DNA from: Prevotella lacticifex
Lineage (GTDB): Bacteria; Bacteroidota; Bacteroidia; Bacteroidales; Bacteroidaceae
Length of the DNA stretch: 64,000 nt
Assembly (NCBI RefSeq): GCF_019973375.1
Contig: NZ_BPTV01000001.1
Location: 2,435,104-2,499,103, forward strand
Direction of reading: 5' to 3'
Shown here piece by piece: positions 27,130-36,373 of this stretch. Both the position numbers and the translations under genes were made by a program. The notes beneath the pieces were generated by a model. The model was not told the origin of the DNA and ran no database searches. It saw only the letters and a list, made by a program, of their open reading frames with translations. Position 1 is the stretch's first letter, and every line of letters begins with the position of its first letter.

Positions 27130-27552
27130 ATGAACAAGAACATACTCTTAGCTCTTTCGGTCCTGGCCATAACAGCCTGCGGAAACAGCAACGCCAACAA
27201 GCCCATGGACGACGACCAGCCAAAGAAAGTGAACATGGCCGACTCCATTGCCGGCGACTGGATTGTCACCGGCGACGAGGCCACCAACGAGATGAGCGAC
27301 ACAATGGGTGTCACCCTGAAAAAAGACGGGTCGGCACAGTCGATAAATATGCCGACATATCAATACCGGAAGTGGACCCTGAAGAACGACACCATAATCA
27401 TGAATGCCGTCAGCACCGCCGAGGGCATGCCCGCCGACACCGCTGTCAACGACACCGGCATCGTCGATTTCAAAGCTAACACCATCACCCTTCTCGGTGG
27501 CGACATTGTCTACAAACGCCGGCAGGCCGAAAGTAACAACGCAGGGAAATAA
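27130..27552 (+). CDS. Small lipoprotein, lipocalin-like
   Basis: 140 residues. The signal peptide ends in a lipobox (AITAC, Cys17), so the protein should be lipid-anchored. After a polar linker the rest reads as a small beta-barrel-like domain: IAGDWIVTG, then GVTLKKDGSAQSI, KWTLKNDTIIM, and a final VDFKANTITLLGGDIVYKR. This is the pattern of Bacteroidetes lipocalin-like lipoproteins. Function unknown. Transcribed alone; a perfect GCAGGGA/TCCCTGC hairpin (27541-27560) overlaps its stop codon. Confidence 0.8.
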   Translation: MNKNILLALSVLAITACGNSNANKPMDDDQPKKVNMADSIAGDWIVTGDEATNEMSDTMGVTLKKDGSAQSINMPTYQYRKWTLKNDTIIMNAVSTAEGMPADTAVNDTGIVDFKANTITLLGGDIVYKRRQAESNNAGK

Positions 27553-27585
27553 CTCCCTGCGGCAAGGAACATATCTTCGAGCCCC

Positions 27586-27690
27586 AAAGAAGATAGTTTC
27601 ATGTGGCAAAGAAGATAGCTTCATGTGGCATAGAAGGTAACTTCATGTGGCATAGAAGATAACTTCATGTGGCGAGGAAGATAGCTTGCT
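27586..27690. repeat. 22-bp tandem repeat, 4.7 units
   Basis: Units start at 27586, 27608, 27630, 27652 and a partial one at 27674, each close to AAAGAAGATAGCTTCATGTGGC. Exactly in phase with few changes, so recent expansion is likely. It lies just downstream of the lipoprotein stop. Confidence 0.9.
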
Positions 27691-27780
27691 GAATCCCTTG
27701 GGTGCAGAAAAATTCAACTATCCCTACGTCTCAAGGAGCGACAACACAGCTATAGACAAACATCGAAATCTATTTACATC

Positions 27781-27910
27781 ATTCCGAAACATATCATTTC
27801 GGCTCGCAAAACGGTCCATTTCTGCTCACGAAATAGGCCGTTTTGCGTTCTAAAACGAACCGTTTCGCAACGCAAAACGGCATGTTTGGGAATGGTGTAA
27901 AGATATTTCG
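27781..27910. repeat. AAACGGWCCGTTT palindrome array, locus 2
   Basis: Diverged palindromes in GCAAAACGGTCC, AATAGGCCGTTTTGC and AAAACGAACCGTTT contexts. The first 95 bases or so are almost the exact reverse complement of 37718-37808, and the tail matches 16066-16098. Confidence 0.85.
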
Positions 27911-27987
27911 TAGTCATAGAAACAATGCTCGGAAGGTGGAAAAGCGTTATTTTTGTGGAATTATGTGGCGGAAAGGTTGTTTTTTAC

Positions 27988-27995
27988 TACCTTTG
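27988..27995 (+). promoter_or_regulatory. -7 box before the C1 peptidase gene
   Basis: TACCTTTG, 31 bases before the start codon. A correctly spaced TTTG is not visible. Confidence 0.45.
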
Positions 27996-28026
27996 TTGGC
28001 GAATCAACAACAATACAGGATAAACT

Positions 28027-29448
28027 ATGAACTACAGAAAGACTATCACACTTGGTGCCGCGCTCGGGCTGATGCTGTGCGCGCCATCCTTCATGCAGGC
28101 TCAGACGAAAGGCGGGGGCATCGATATGCAGATGCTTGGTGCCATAGAGAAGGCGGGGACTCCTGCCGCCGGCGATCGTGCCTTAGCCAATGCCATTGCC
28201 TCAAACTCCATCGACGACCTGGCTAAGAACTTCAAGAATGCCGGTCAGGTGGACACTTATTTCAGCGTGGAGACTCCCAAACAGAGCATCCACGACCAGA
28301 AGTCGAGCGGCCGCTGCTGGCTGTTCTCGGGGCTGAACGTGCTTCGTGCCAATTTCGCACGTGAGCATAAGGACTCGATGAGGGTGGAGTTCTCGCAGGC
28401 TTATGTGTTCTTCTACGACCAGTTGGAGAAGGCGAACCTCTTCCTCCAGGGTGTCATCGACTGTGCCGGTAAGCCCATGGACGACGAGAGGGTGATGTTC
28501 TTCTTCAAGAATCCTATCAATGACGGTGGTACGTTCTGTGGTGTTGCCGACCTCAGCGAGAAGTACGGGCTTGTGCCGATGGAGGTGATGCCCGAGACAT
28601 ATTCGGCCGAGAACACATCGCGGATGGCACGTTTAGTGTCGTCGAAGCTGCGCGAATATGGTCTGGAACTGAGGACGATGGTGGCCCATAAAGCATCGGC
28701 ATCGAAACTGCGGCAGCGCAAGACGGAGATGCTCGGGACGATATACAAGATGTTGGCCATGACTATCGGTGAGCCGGTGAAGTCGTTCGAGTATGCTTTC
28801 AAGGACAAGAACGGGAAGGCGATAGGCCGTCCGCACACTTATACACCGAAGGAATTCTACAATGCCACGGTCGGTCACCCGCTCAACGGGACGTTCATCA
28901 TGGCTATGAACGACCCGCGCCGGGAGTACTACAAGACTTACGAGGTGGAATATGACCGCCACACCTACGACGGTCATAACTGGAAATATGTCAATCTGCC
29001 AATGACAGACATCGCACGCATGGCCATAGCATCGCTCAAGGACAGTGCGAAGATGTATTCGAGCTATGATGTCGGCAAGCAGTTCGACCGCAAGCGAGGC
29101 TATCTCGACAGCGACAACTACGACTATGCATCGCTCTTCGGCACTACGTTCCCTATGGACAAGGCCGACAGAATTCGCACCTTCGACAGCGGGTCCACTC
29201 ATGCCATGACGCTCACCGCCGTCGACCTCGACGACAACGGCAATCCTACGAAGTGGAAGGTCGAAAACTCTTGGGGTCCGTCCTATGGTGTAGGCGGCTG
29301 TCTTATCATGACTAACCGCTGGTTCAACGACTATATGTTCAGACTGGTTGTGGACAAGAAGTATGTCCCGGTCAATATCCTCAAGGCCTCGGAGCAAAAG
29401 CCTGTCATGGTGATGCCGGAGGATCCTCTCTTCGCCGAGGACGAGTAA
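28027..29448 (+). CDS. Exported C1-family peptidase (aminopeptidase C/bleomycin hydrolase type)
   Basis: 473 residues. A signal peptide (hydrophobic core, cleavage near MQAQ, residue about 26) precedes a PepC-type papain fold. The catalytic triad is visible as C97 in QKSSGRCWLFSG, H392 in GSTHAMTLT and N414 in VENSWGPSYG. Cytoplasmic PepC forms a hexameric barrel; the export signal suggests a periplasmic peptidase here. Its C-terminal extension, VMPEDPLFAEDE, is unlike the self-compartmentalising tail of bleomycin hydrolase. Probably trims peptides taken up for amino-acid fermentation. Confidence 0.92.
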   Translation: MNYRKTITLGAALGLMLCAPSFMQAQTKGGGIDMQMLGAIEKAGTPAAGDRALANAIASNSIDDLAKNFKNAGQVDTYFSVETPKQSIHDQKSSGRCWLFSGLNVLRANFAREHKDSMRVEFSQAYVFFYDQLEKANLFLQGVIDCAGKPMDDERVMFFFKNPINDGGTFCGVADLSEKYGLVPMEVMPETYSAENTSRMARLVSSKLREYGLELRTMVAHKASASKLRQRKTEMLGTIYKMLAMTIGEPVKSFEYAFKDKNGKAIGRPHTYTPKEFYNATVGHPLNGTFIMAMNDPRREYYKTYEVEYDRHTYDGHNWKYVNLPMTDIARMAIASLKDSAKMYSSYDVGKQFDRKRGYLDSDNYDYASLFGTTFPMDKADRIRTFDSGSTHAMTLTAVDLDDNGNPTKWKVENSWGPSYGVGGCLIMTNRWFNDYMFRLVVDKKYVPVNILKASEQKPVMVMPEDPLFAEDE

Positions 29449-29575
29449 GTTTCCTGCGGAAGATATGATTCCCGGTCAAACCGGGTTCGTGAAGCCCGCA
29501 AGACTTACGTACAATTAACCTCATGCTGATATCGCTGATTCCGCAGATAACATTAATGAATTTGCGAAAATCTGC

Positions 29576-29641
29576 GGTATCAGCGGAGCATCGGATATTT
29601 TGCAAGCGCAAGAGGTTTTATTCGTTTTTTTTAGAATAGAA
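29576..29641 (+). repeat. Left half of a long-hairpin-type repeat split by an insertion sequence
   Basis: TTGCAAGCGCAAGAGGTTTT then ATTCG and a T-run, resembling 19110-19150. The continuation is on the far side of the insertion sequence at 31303-31350 (CCCAGCCCTCGTACTTA, ATCAATCGCAT), matching 19155-19200. Confidence 0.65.
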
Positions 29642-31302
29642 TAAAGAAACCTCCATTTGAGACACTATACAATTTGGCCCTTGCTTTGCCGTTTCTGGCT
29701 TAGCAAGGGCTTTCTTTCGTAGAAAGCCCGTTTAAACTTCCCCTTGTTTTAGTCTCTGCATAATTATTTTTGCCAATATTATTGGTAATTTCTTGCAGAT
29801 ATGGCCATTTATTTGTACCTTTGTATAGTTCTTTTAATTATATAGATACTATACATATTTATGGCTATTCCAGAAGAGATAAAGTCAGTCGCCCGCCCCA
29901 AAAGTACGATAGTCCGACAGAGAGGCAGTCGTTTTGTCGTCATAAAAAGGACGAGCAAAAGAATTAACGGGAAACCTATCCCCGTAGACCAAGGAACGGT
30001 AGGAGAAATTGTAAACGGCAAGTTTGTCGAGGGCTCATATATGCGCAAGAAAAATCAAGTGGATATTAAAGATTATGGAGAGGTGGCTCTCTGTGACAAG
30101 TACGGCAGTGGACTTCTTCAAGAACTCGCCAAGGTTTGGAATCTCGACGATGCAAAGCGCCTCTATGTCATTGCCTTGCTCCGTGCTTCATATGGAGGCA
30201 TCATGAACCGTGACTTGCAGATACAGTACCTCTGCTCATTTGCATCAGAGATGTATCCGGGAGTGCATTTGTCTGAGACGGCAGTGTCCGGGTTTCTTGT
30301 GAAGATAGGCAAGGCGTACTCCCTTATCTGTGAGTTCATGCGCAATAGGGTGAACACCTTTACCGGCGGTGACATGGTTATCGATGGCATGCTCAAGGAC
30401 TACAATGCCAAGACGGGGAGTCTGTCGGAGTTCTCGCGCAAGGGAGCGAAGAAAGGCTCCAAAGATATCAGCTTGCTGTATGCTTTCAACCCATTGACGC
30501 GTGAGCCCATAGCGGCAAAGCCTTACGCAGGCAACATGCTGGATCAGACGGCGATAGACGACTTTGTAGCGGAGTATGAGATTAAGAATGGTCTGATGGT
30601 ATTCGACAAGGGTTTCTACAACGACAAGCTTTTTGAGAAAGTCGACAAGATGGAAGGACTGGCATACCTGATACCGTTGAAGCAGAATTCGGCGTTCATA
30701 AAGAATTACAAGATGGATGAGCCGACAATGCCATTGAAAGACTATAAGGACGGAACGATTCTATACAAAAAGCAAAAAATGTCAAACGGCAAGTTCCTCT
30801 ACTCTTTCCGCGACCCGAAGGCAGCCTCCGAACAGGAGATTGGATATGTGCAGAATGCCAACAAGAAAGATAACTTCAAGGCAGAAAGCTATGTCGAGAG
30901 GAAAGGTTTATTCGGTCTGATTGTCTTCAAGTCAAAAGCTGACCTTGACCCATTAACCGTCTATTTAGCCTATTCCCAGCGATGGTCTGTGGAGACTCTG
31001 TTCTGGCTATACAAGAATATCGTTGACCGTGACACGGTAAACGTGCATTCCGACTACAGCGTATATGCCACCGAACTGATTAATTTTCTCTCCGTCGTCA
31101 TAACGACAAGGGTTAAAAATGAGTTTGTCAAGCTGGGGCTAAGCAAGAAATATTCTTACAAGGCTATATTCAGATACCTTTCAAAATACAAGAAGGTGAG
31201 AACCAAAGATGGTGGTAAATGGGGTACGGCAACCATGCTTAAATATATAGAAGAGCTAGTTGCTATGCTTGGTGTATAGTGTCTCAAATGGAGGTTTCTT
31301 TA
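29642..31302 (+). mobile_element. Complete IS4-superfamily insertion sequence (IS1634-like)
   Basis: 1661 bp bounded by perfect 30-bp inverted repeats at 29642-29671 and 31273-31302. A 6-bp direct repeat ATAGAA flanks it (29636-29641 and 31303-31308), as expected for a recent transposition. It contains one transposase gene. Family assignment rests on the DDE and YREK signatures and the 6-bp duplication. Confidence 0.92.
29861..31279 (+). CDS. IS4-superfamily DDE transposase
   Basis: 472 residues. Catalytic triad by position: D175 (VIDGML), D249 (VFDKGF) and E378 in YSQRWSVETLFWLYK, which fits the Y-2-R-3-E-6-K signature of IS4-type transposases. Full length with no frameshift, and its stop lies within the right inverted repeat. 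Cuts and pastes the surrounding element. Probably active, since the inverted repeats are identical. Confidence 0.93.
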   Translation: MAIPEEIKSVARPKSTIVRQRGSRFVVIKRTSKRINGKPIPVDQGTVGEIVNGKFVEGSYMRKKNQVDIKDYGEVALCDKYGSGLLQELAKVWNLDDAKRLYVIALLRASYGGIMNRDLQIQYLCSFASEMYPGVHLSETAVSGFLVKIGKAYSLICEFMRNRVNTFTGGDMVIDGMLKDYNAKTGSLSEFSRKGAKKGSKDISLLYAFNPLTREPIAAKPYAGNMLDQTAIDDFVAEYEIKNGLMVFDKGFYNDKLFEKVDKMEGLAYLIPLKQNSAFIKNYKMDEPTMPLKDYKDGTILYKKQKMSNGKFLYSFRDPKAASEQEIGYVQNANKKDNFKAESYVERKGLFGLIVFKSKADLDPLTVYLAYSQRWSVETLFWLYKNIVDRDTVNVHSDYSVYATELINFLSVVITTRVKNEFVKLGLSKKYSYKAIFRYLSKYKKVRTKDGGKWGTATMLKYIEELVAMLGV

Positions 31303-31464
31303 ATAGAATGCGTTTCCCAGCCCTCGTACTTACTAATGATTATCAATCGCATCAGCTATGTGCTATATTTTTTGGTGACGCATTGACTAAGTCAGAAAGC
31401 CTATCCTAAGTGCACTGCTTATTATGGAAAGTAGGGGTGGAAAGTTGCTCTCTTTGCATCATCA

Positions 31465-31580
31465 ACCATTGCTATCCCTCTTTCTATCCCTCTTTCTATC
31501 CCCCTTTCTATCCCCCTGAAATTTGGAATCGGGAAAAATATTGTGTACCTTTGCAACGGAAAACAATCAGCTTAAATCAA
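31465..31580 (+). repeat. Promoter-bearing dispersed repeat, copy 4
   Basis: Four tandem CCCTCTTTCTAT-like 12-mers (31471-31514), TTTG at 31522-31525, 20 bases and TACCTTTG at 31546-31553. The following CAATCAGCTTAAATCAA is shared with copy 5 at 39979. No plus-strand gene follows; susD is on the other strand. Confidence 0.8.
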
Positions 31581-31713
31581 TATAAAAGAACAACGGATGA
31601 GATTGGATTTGTCTCATCTTGCTCACAGAAATTGTCTAATGCGCTGCTCTCAGTGCAAAATACGATGTGAATTTGTTGGGTAAGGGTAGTCTAAAGAGGC
31701 TTGCCGAGAGTGA

Positions 31714-31755
31714 AATCTTTCCGCAATGCTGATAATGAGGCATTACGGAAAGATT
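31714..31755 (-). terminator. Hairpin terminator downstream of susD
   Basis: AATCTTTCCGCAATGC (31714-31729) pairs with GCATTACGGAAAGATT (31740-31755) with one mismatch. It lies 46 bases past the susD stop; symmetric, so it may act on both strands. Confidence 0.65.
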
Positions 31756-31800
31756 TTGACGAAGACACCGTTGTTTGCAGACACCAATGAATCCATACGG

Positions 31801-33453
31801 TCAGTCGGAATAGCCCTTGTTCTGTTTAAGATTGGCGTTGTGGTAGATGGCATCCTCGGGAATGGGGAACACCGTCGTGTAGCCGGTCTGCTCGTTGTCG
31901 AGTGGCGTGCGCTGGTCGTAGGCTTTGTTGAAGAGTCCGAATCGTACGAGGTCGTTACGGCGCCATCCCTCCCACATCAGTTCGAGTAGACGTTCGTCGA
32001 GAATCGTCTTCAGTGTGGCCGGGCGCGGGCTCATACCGACACGCGAGCGCACGGCGTTGAGCTCCGCCGAGCCGTCCTCGCCGTTGCGGACCTTTGCCTC
32101 GGCTTTCATCAGCAGTACGTCGGCATATCTGAAGAGGACGATATCGTTGCTCTGCAGCTTGCCGTCGGAATATGCCTTACGGTCAATCTCGTACTTCGAC
32201 ATGCGTGCTCCGGCCGTCTTCTCATAGGCATCTCCCGACAGGTCGAGCTTTACGGCCAACGGCATGTAGACGAGTGGGGTGCCGTCGTCGAGTTTCACAA
32301 TCTTTCCGTCAACGCGCAGGGTATCGCTGTAGAAGTTGATGGCATAACGTTTGTCGACGCTGTCGGTGCCGTAACCGTAGGTGCGGACGGTGGAGATGGT
32401 GGCACAGCTGCCATTTTCGGAATCCTGGCCTATTGCTGCACCGTGGTTGTAGTGCCGGCTGCGGAAGAGGTAGAGGAACTGGTTGGCATAGAGATACTTA
32501 TCCATCGGGATGATGAAGATATTCTCACGGCTCGTCTCGTTGTGGACGGCAAAGTTGGCGGCGTAGTTGCTTTCGAGCTCATAGCCCTCAGCCGTAATCT
32601 TGTCGCACCAGGCCTGGCATGCTTTCCATGCGTTCATCGTCTGTCCGTCGACATCGAGCATTATCGTCCGGCCGTCGGGGCGCACACCGTCGGTCCAGTC
32701 GTCATCGGCATATACTTCGGCGTTCAGGGCGAGTTTGGCGAGCAGGAAGTAGGCTACCGGTCGTGTGAAGCGTCCATAGTAGTCGTTCTGGAGGTTGCTG
32801 TGGACATCGGGCAGGGATGGTGCCACGCTCTCGAGCTCGTTATATATGTATCGGAACGTCTCGCTGCGTTCGCTCTGGCGGATGCTGTCGACGGGTGTTG
32901 TGGCATCGGTCACGAGCGGAATTCGACCGTACATGTCCATGAGATAGAAGAAGTACATCGCCCTCAGCCCCCTGACTTCGGCCAAGGCCTCATTCAGCTG
33001 AGCATCGGTGAGGAGCGCGCGTCGCTCGTTAAGAATCTTCTCCGACTGGTCGCACATCATCACCACCTTATAGAGATAGTTCCACGTATTATAGAGGGCG
33101 TTGTCGCTGGCTGTCCAACTGTGCTTGTAGAGCGACTGCCAGAAGCCGCCGTCGTACCAGTCGCCGCCACGGGTGGGAATCATCGCCTCGTCGGTGGTGA
33201 ACGTGTTGAAGTCGTAGACACCGCGGACGGTGCCCTGAAGCCCTTGGCTGTCGGCATTTCCGCCGATGTAGTTGTACAGCGTTCCGACTGTGTTGAGGAG
33301 GAGTTTGTCGGCGGTGCCGTAGGCTTCGTCTGCACTGATTCTGTCGCGTGGGTCCTCGTTGAGGCATCCGACGAGAACCGTTGAGGCTGAGATCGTTACG
33401 GCGATTAGAACCAGACGGGAGATAGTTCTTTTTATGTGGGTTGTCATTATCAT
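31801..33453 (-). CDS. SusD/RagB family outer-membrane lipoprotein
   Basis: 550 residues. Lipobox VLVGC with the lipidated Cys at residue 30 (28 from the alternative start at 33447). The N-terminal DPRDRISADEAY and the helical-repeat body with EVRGLRAMYFFYLMDMYG and the C-terminal LLELMWEGWRRNDLVRFG are typical of SusD-like nutrient-binding lids. It sits on the cell surface over the SusC channel encoded just upstream. The ligand (glycan, peptide or other) cannot be told; no glycoside hydrolase lies next to it. Follows susC with an 86-base gap, same transcript. Confidence 0.95.
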   Translation of the reverse strand: MIMTTHIKRTISRLVLIAVTISASTVLVGCLNEDPRDRISADEAYGTADKLLLNTVGTLYNYIGGNADSQGLQGTVRGVYDFNTFTTDEAMIPTRGGDWYDGGFWQSLYKHSWTASDNALYNTWNYLYKVVMMCDQSEKILNERRALLTDAQLNEALAEVRGLRAMYFFYLMDMYGRIPLVTDATTPVDSIRQSERSETFRYIYNELESVAPSLPDVHSNLQNDYYGRFTRPVAYFLLAKLALNAEVYADDDWTDGVRPDGRTIMLDVDGQTMNAWKACQAWCDKITAEGYELESNYAANFAVHNETSRENIFIIPMDKYLYANQFLYLFRSRHYNHGAAIGQDSENGSCATISTVRTYGYGTDSVDKRYAINFYSDTLRVDGKIVKLDDGTPLVYMPLAVKLDLSGDAYEKTAGARMSKYEIDRKAYSDGKLQSNDIVLFRYADVLLMKAEAKVRNGEDGSAELNAVRSRVGMSPRPATLKTILDERLLELMWEGWRRNDLVRFGLFNKAYDQRTPLDNEQTGYTTVFPIPEDAIYHNANLKQNKGYSD

Positions 33454-33539
33454 CGCTTTTTTCGTTTATTTGGTTTTGTAGGGCGTGGTAGCTATACTGA
33501 TAGAGATTTCTGATGGTGCCGTCACAGATGCCAAGAGGC

Positions 33540-36248
33540 TTAGAATCCGATACTTACACCGATACTGAAGGTACGGTAGGGCGGATAGCTGCGCTTGTCG
33601 TCGATGCCGAGTGTATTGTCGACGACGCTACTGTTGATGATCGGCGTGAGTCCATCGTAGGATGTTATGGTGGCGAGGTTGTTGACCGACGCACTCAGGC
33701 GCAGTGACGAGATGTATCGTGCTGTCTTACTTATAGGCACATTCCATCCGATGGTGAGATAGTCGAAATTGAGGTAGTCGCCTTTCTCGAGCCAGTAGTC
33801 GGTGGCTGTCTGGTCGTAGATACGTGCCTTCGGTGCGTCCTTCATGACGTTGTAGTCGGGAAAAGCACCCATATTCATGTATGTTAGGGCCGTCCCGTTG
33901 TATATCTTGTGGCCGAAAGCTCCGTTGACCTGCAGGGTGATATCGAAATCTTTGTACCTGAAACTGATGTTTGTACCGAGAAACATCTTCGGCATAGCCT
34001 GTCCGGCGATGTACCGGTCGCCTCCGTCCTCGATATTCACACGGCCGTTATTGTCGAGGTCGGCAATGGCATAGCTGTATGTGCCGTCGGCATTCTTCGT
34101 CAGTCCGGTGCAGTGGGGCAGGTAGAAAACGCCAAGGGGCTGTCCTACAATCTGGTAGACGATGTTGTTGTTACCGCCGTGGAATCCTGCGCCGTTTAGG
34201 CTGCCTATCGACGTGATGTCGGCTGCGGTGAGATTCTCGCCGTTGTAGTTGCCGCTGAGCGAGATGAGTTTATTCTTCTGGAACGACATATTCATACTGA
34301 CATTCAGCTCCATATCGCGCTGCTGAACGGGTGTGACACTTGCGCCGATTTCCAGTCCTTTGTTCGACATCTTGCCGAGATTGGCCAGGAGTTTGTCGTA
34401 GGTGAACGGCGGTACGGGCACGTCATACTCGTAGAGCATGTCCCAGGTGCGGGAGTAGTAGTACTCGGCTGTGACGATAAGTCGGTCGTGCCAGAATCCC
34501 ATGTCGGCACCGATATTGAATGTTCCGCGCGTCTCCCATTTCAGGTCGGGGTTGACATTGTGTTTCGTCGAGTAGGTGACGGCCGTTGAGCCGTTCCATG
34601 GTATGGCACCGTCGGGGAGCAGCATGTTCAGGGAGTTGTAGGAAGAGATGGCTCCGAGGTTTCCCGTGAGACCGTAGCCGGTGCGGAGGATGAGTCGCGA
34701 GAAGACGGTCTGCCGCTTCATGAATGGCTCTTTCATCACATCCCACGACAGTGACACCGACGGGAAGAACCCCCACCGGTTGTCCTTGCCGACCATCGAC
34801 GAACCGTCGGCACGTGCGTTGACGTTGAGGGTGTAGCGGTTGAGCAGTGAATATTCGGCACCTAGCATGAACGACAGCAGTTTCGGATTGTCGTAGCCCG
34901 AGCCCGTGAGCCCGTAGGGAACAGTGGCCGCGCCTGTGAGGTTGTCGTAGCCTAAGGCGTTGGTAGTGAATCCTTTAACTGATGTCCAGAACCCGCGTTG
35001 CTTGGTGGCCTCATACTCCGTGAGTGCCGTGACGTTGATGTCGTGTCGCGCAGCCCACCGTTTGTGGTAGTTGAGCGATAGGTTGCCGAGCCATGTCTCC
35101 TGTTTCATCTCGCCTCGCCAGGCCTGTCCCTGAGCCCACACCCATGTCGGTGCCGACTTGGCGTTCTCGTTGCTGTTGTAGGTATAGGCCCCGAAGGCCT
35201 GTGCTGTAAGGCCGTGGCCGAGGTCGGCTTTCAAGCGTATGTGGGAGCCGAAATTCTGGTTCCGGTTGTGGTTTTTCTTTCCAAGGAGGGCTCCCGGCGG
35301 GTTTATCTGTGAGGCGGTGGCGTTCTTGTCCCATCCGCCGGCGGCGTTCATGTGGTTGGGGAAGGTAGGATTTAGCGTTGCCGCCGAGTAAAGCAGTTCT
35401 TGGAGGTTGAAGACGTTATTGTTGCTCTGCGACGAGCCGAAGACTCCGAAGTCGATGGTCAGGTGGTTGTCGAAGGCCATCTGCATGAGGTCGACTTTCG
35501 CGGCAAAGTTGTTGTAGGAGTCGTTCCTAAGTGGCGCATTGTGGTTCATCACACCTATTGACGCACGGTAGTTCTGCTCGTCGGTGCCTCCACTGAAGGC
35601 CACATGGTGGTTGGTGACGAATCCGGTGCGCGTGATGGCATCCTGGAAGTCGGTGTTGTAGCCTCCGTCGGTGGCGTAGCGGCCGAGAGCCTCGGCCGTG
35701 GCGAGATAGGCGTTTCGGTCGAGCATGTCAATCTTTTTGTACACAGTCTCGAAGCCGATGTTACCATCGTATGAGATGCTGAACTTCCCGGCGCGGCCCC
35801 GTTTTGTCGTGACCTGGATGACACCTGATGCACCGCGGCTGCCGTAAGGTGCTGTCTCGGCAGCGTTCTTCAGTATGGCAAAGCTCTCGATATCAGCGGG
35901 ATAGATGGTCGACAGGGTGGCGATATCGCTGTATACACCATCGATAATCACGAGCGGGTCGTTGCCACCGGTGAGTGAGGTGGTACCGCGGACACGCACA
36001 CTGTTGATCATCGCCATGCGGTTGTCGCCGGTGGTGACGACACCTGCGGCCTGACCGGCGATGGCATCGAGCGAGTTGATGACAAGTCCTTTGTTCATCC
36101 GGCCCTCACCGATGACGTCGACGGAGCCGTTGCGGCCAGCGATGGTGTCGGCAAGTACCGACGTTGCCGGGGTATATTTAATATGTTGGGCTGTGGCGCA
36201 GAGCGGCAGGGCTGCAAGGGTCAGTGTGATGATAGCGTTTTTGTTCAT
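33540..36248 (-). CDS. SusC/RagA family TonB-dependent outer-membrane transporter, short form
   Basis: 902 residues with a signal peptide (cleavage after CATA, residue 20). A plug domain with SVRVRGTTSLTGGNDPLVIIDG and the family YGSRGASGVIQVTTKRG is followed by a 22-strand-type barrel ending in YRTFSIGVSIGF. Shorter than the usual 1000-1100 because the N-terminal carboxypeptidase-regulatory-like domain is absent; only about 25 residues separate the signal peptide from the plug. Imports a ligand captured by the SusD partner using TonB energy. No sigma/anti-sigma pair, hybrid two-component system or enzyme lies adjacent. Confidence 0.95.
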   Translation of the reverse strand: MNKNAIITLTLAALPLCATAQHIKYTPATSVLADTIAGRNGSVDVIGEGRMNKGLVINSLDAIAGQAAGVVTTGDNRMAMINSVRVRGTTSLTGGNDPLVIIDGVYSDIATLSTIYPADIESFAILKNAAETAPYGSRGASGVIQVTTKRGRAGKFSISYDGNIGFETVYKKIDMLDRNAYLATAEALGRYATDGGYNTDFQDAITRTGFVTNHHVAFSGGTDEQNYRASIGVMNHNAPLRNDSYNNFAAKVDLMQMAFDNHLTIDFGVFGSSQSNNNVFNLQELLYSAATLNPTFPNHMNAAGGWDKNATASQINPPGALLGKKNHNRNQNFGSHIRLKADLGHGLTAQAFGAYTYNSNENAKSAPTWVWAQGQAWRGEMKQETWLGNLSLNYHKRWAARHDINVTALTEYEATKQRGFWTSVKGFTTNALGYDNLTGAATVPYGLTGSGYDNPKLLSFMLGAEYSLLNRYTLNVNARADGSSMVGKDNRWGFFPSVSLSWDVMKEPFMKRQTVFSRLILRTGYGLTGNLGAISSYNSLNMLLPDGAIPWNGSTAVTYSTKHNVNPDLKWETRGTFNIGADMGFWHDRLIVTAEYYYSRTWDMLYEYDVPVPPFTYDKLLANLGKMSNKGLEIGASVTPVQQRDMELNVSMNMSFQKNKLISLSGNYNGENLTAADITSIGSLNGAGFHGGNNNIVYQIVGQPLGVFYLPHCTGLTKNADGTYSYAIADLDNNGRVNIEDGGDRYIAGQAMPKMFLGTNISFRYKDFDITLQVNGAFGHKIYNGTALTYMNMGAFPDYNVMKDAPKARIYDQTATDYWLEKGDYLNFDYLTIGWNVPISKTARYISSLRLSASVNNLATITSYDGLTPIINSSVVDNTLGIDDKRSYPPYRTFSIGVSIGF

Positions 36249-36286
36249 ATCGGGTCGGGCTTGTGGAATTGTTGTTGATAACGGTG

Positions 36287-36294
36287 CGAAGATA
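36287..36294 (-). promoter_or_regulatory. Possible susCD -7 box
   Basis: Minus strand TATCTTCG, one base off the TAnnTTTG consensus, 38 bases before the susC start. No good -33 TTTG, which would fit a regulated promoter. Confidence 0.35.
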
Positions 36295-36337
36295 ATAAAA
36301 AAAACCTTTCGGTGTTAACAATTGAAGATTTTTTTTG

Positions 36338-36345
36338 TAATTTTG
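36338..36345 (+). promoter_or_regulatory. -7 box of the metallophosphoesterase gene
   Basis: TAATTTTG, 28 bases before the ATG at 36374. The -33 element is weak. Confidence 0.45.
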
Positions 36346-36373
36346 CGTGTAGTAATCTTAAATCACGACAGCT

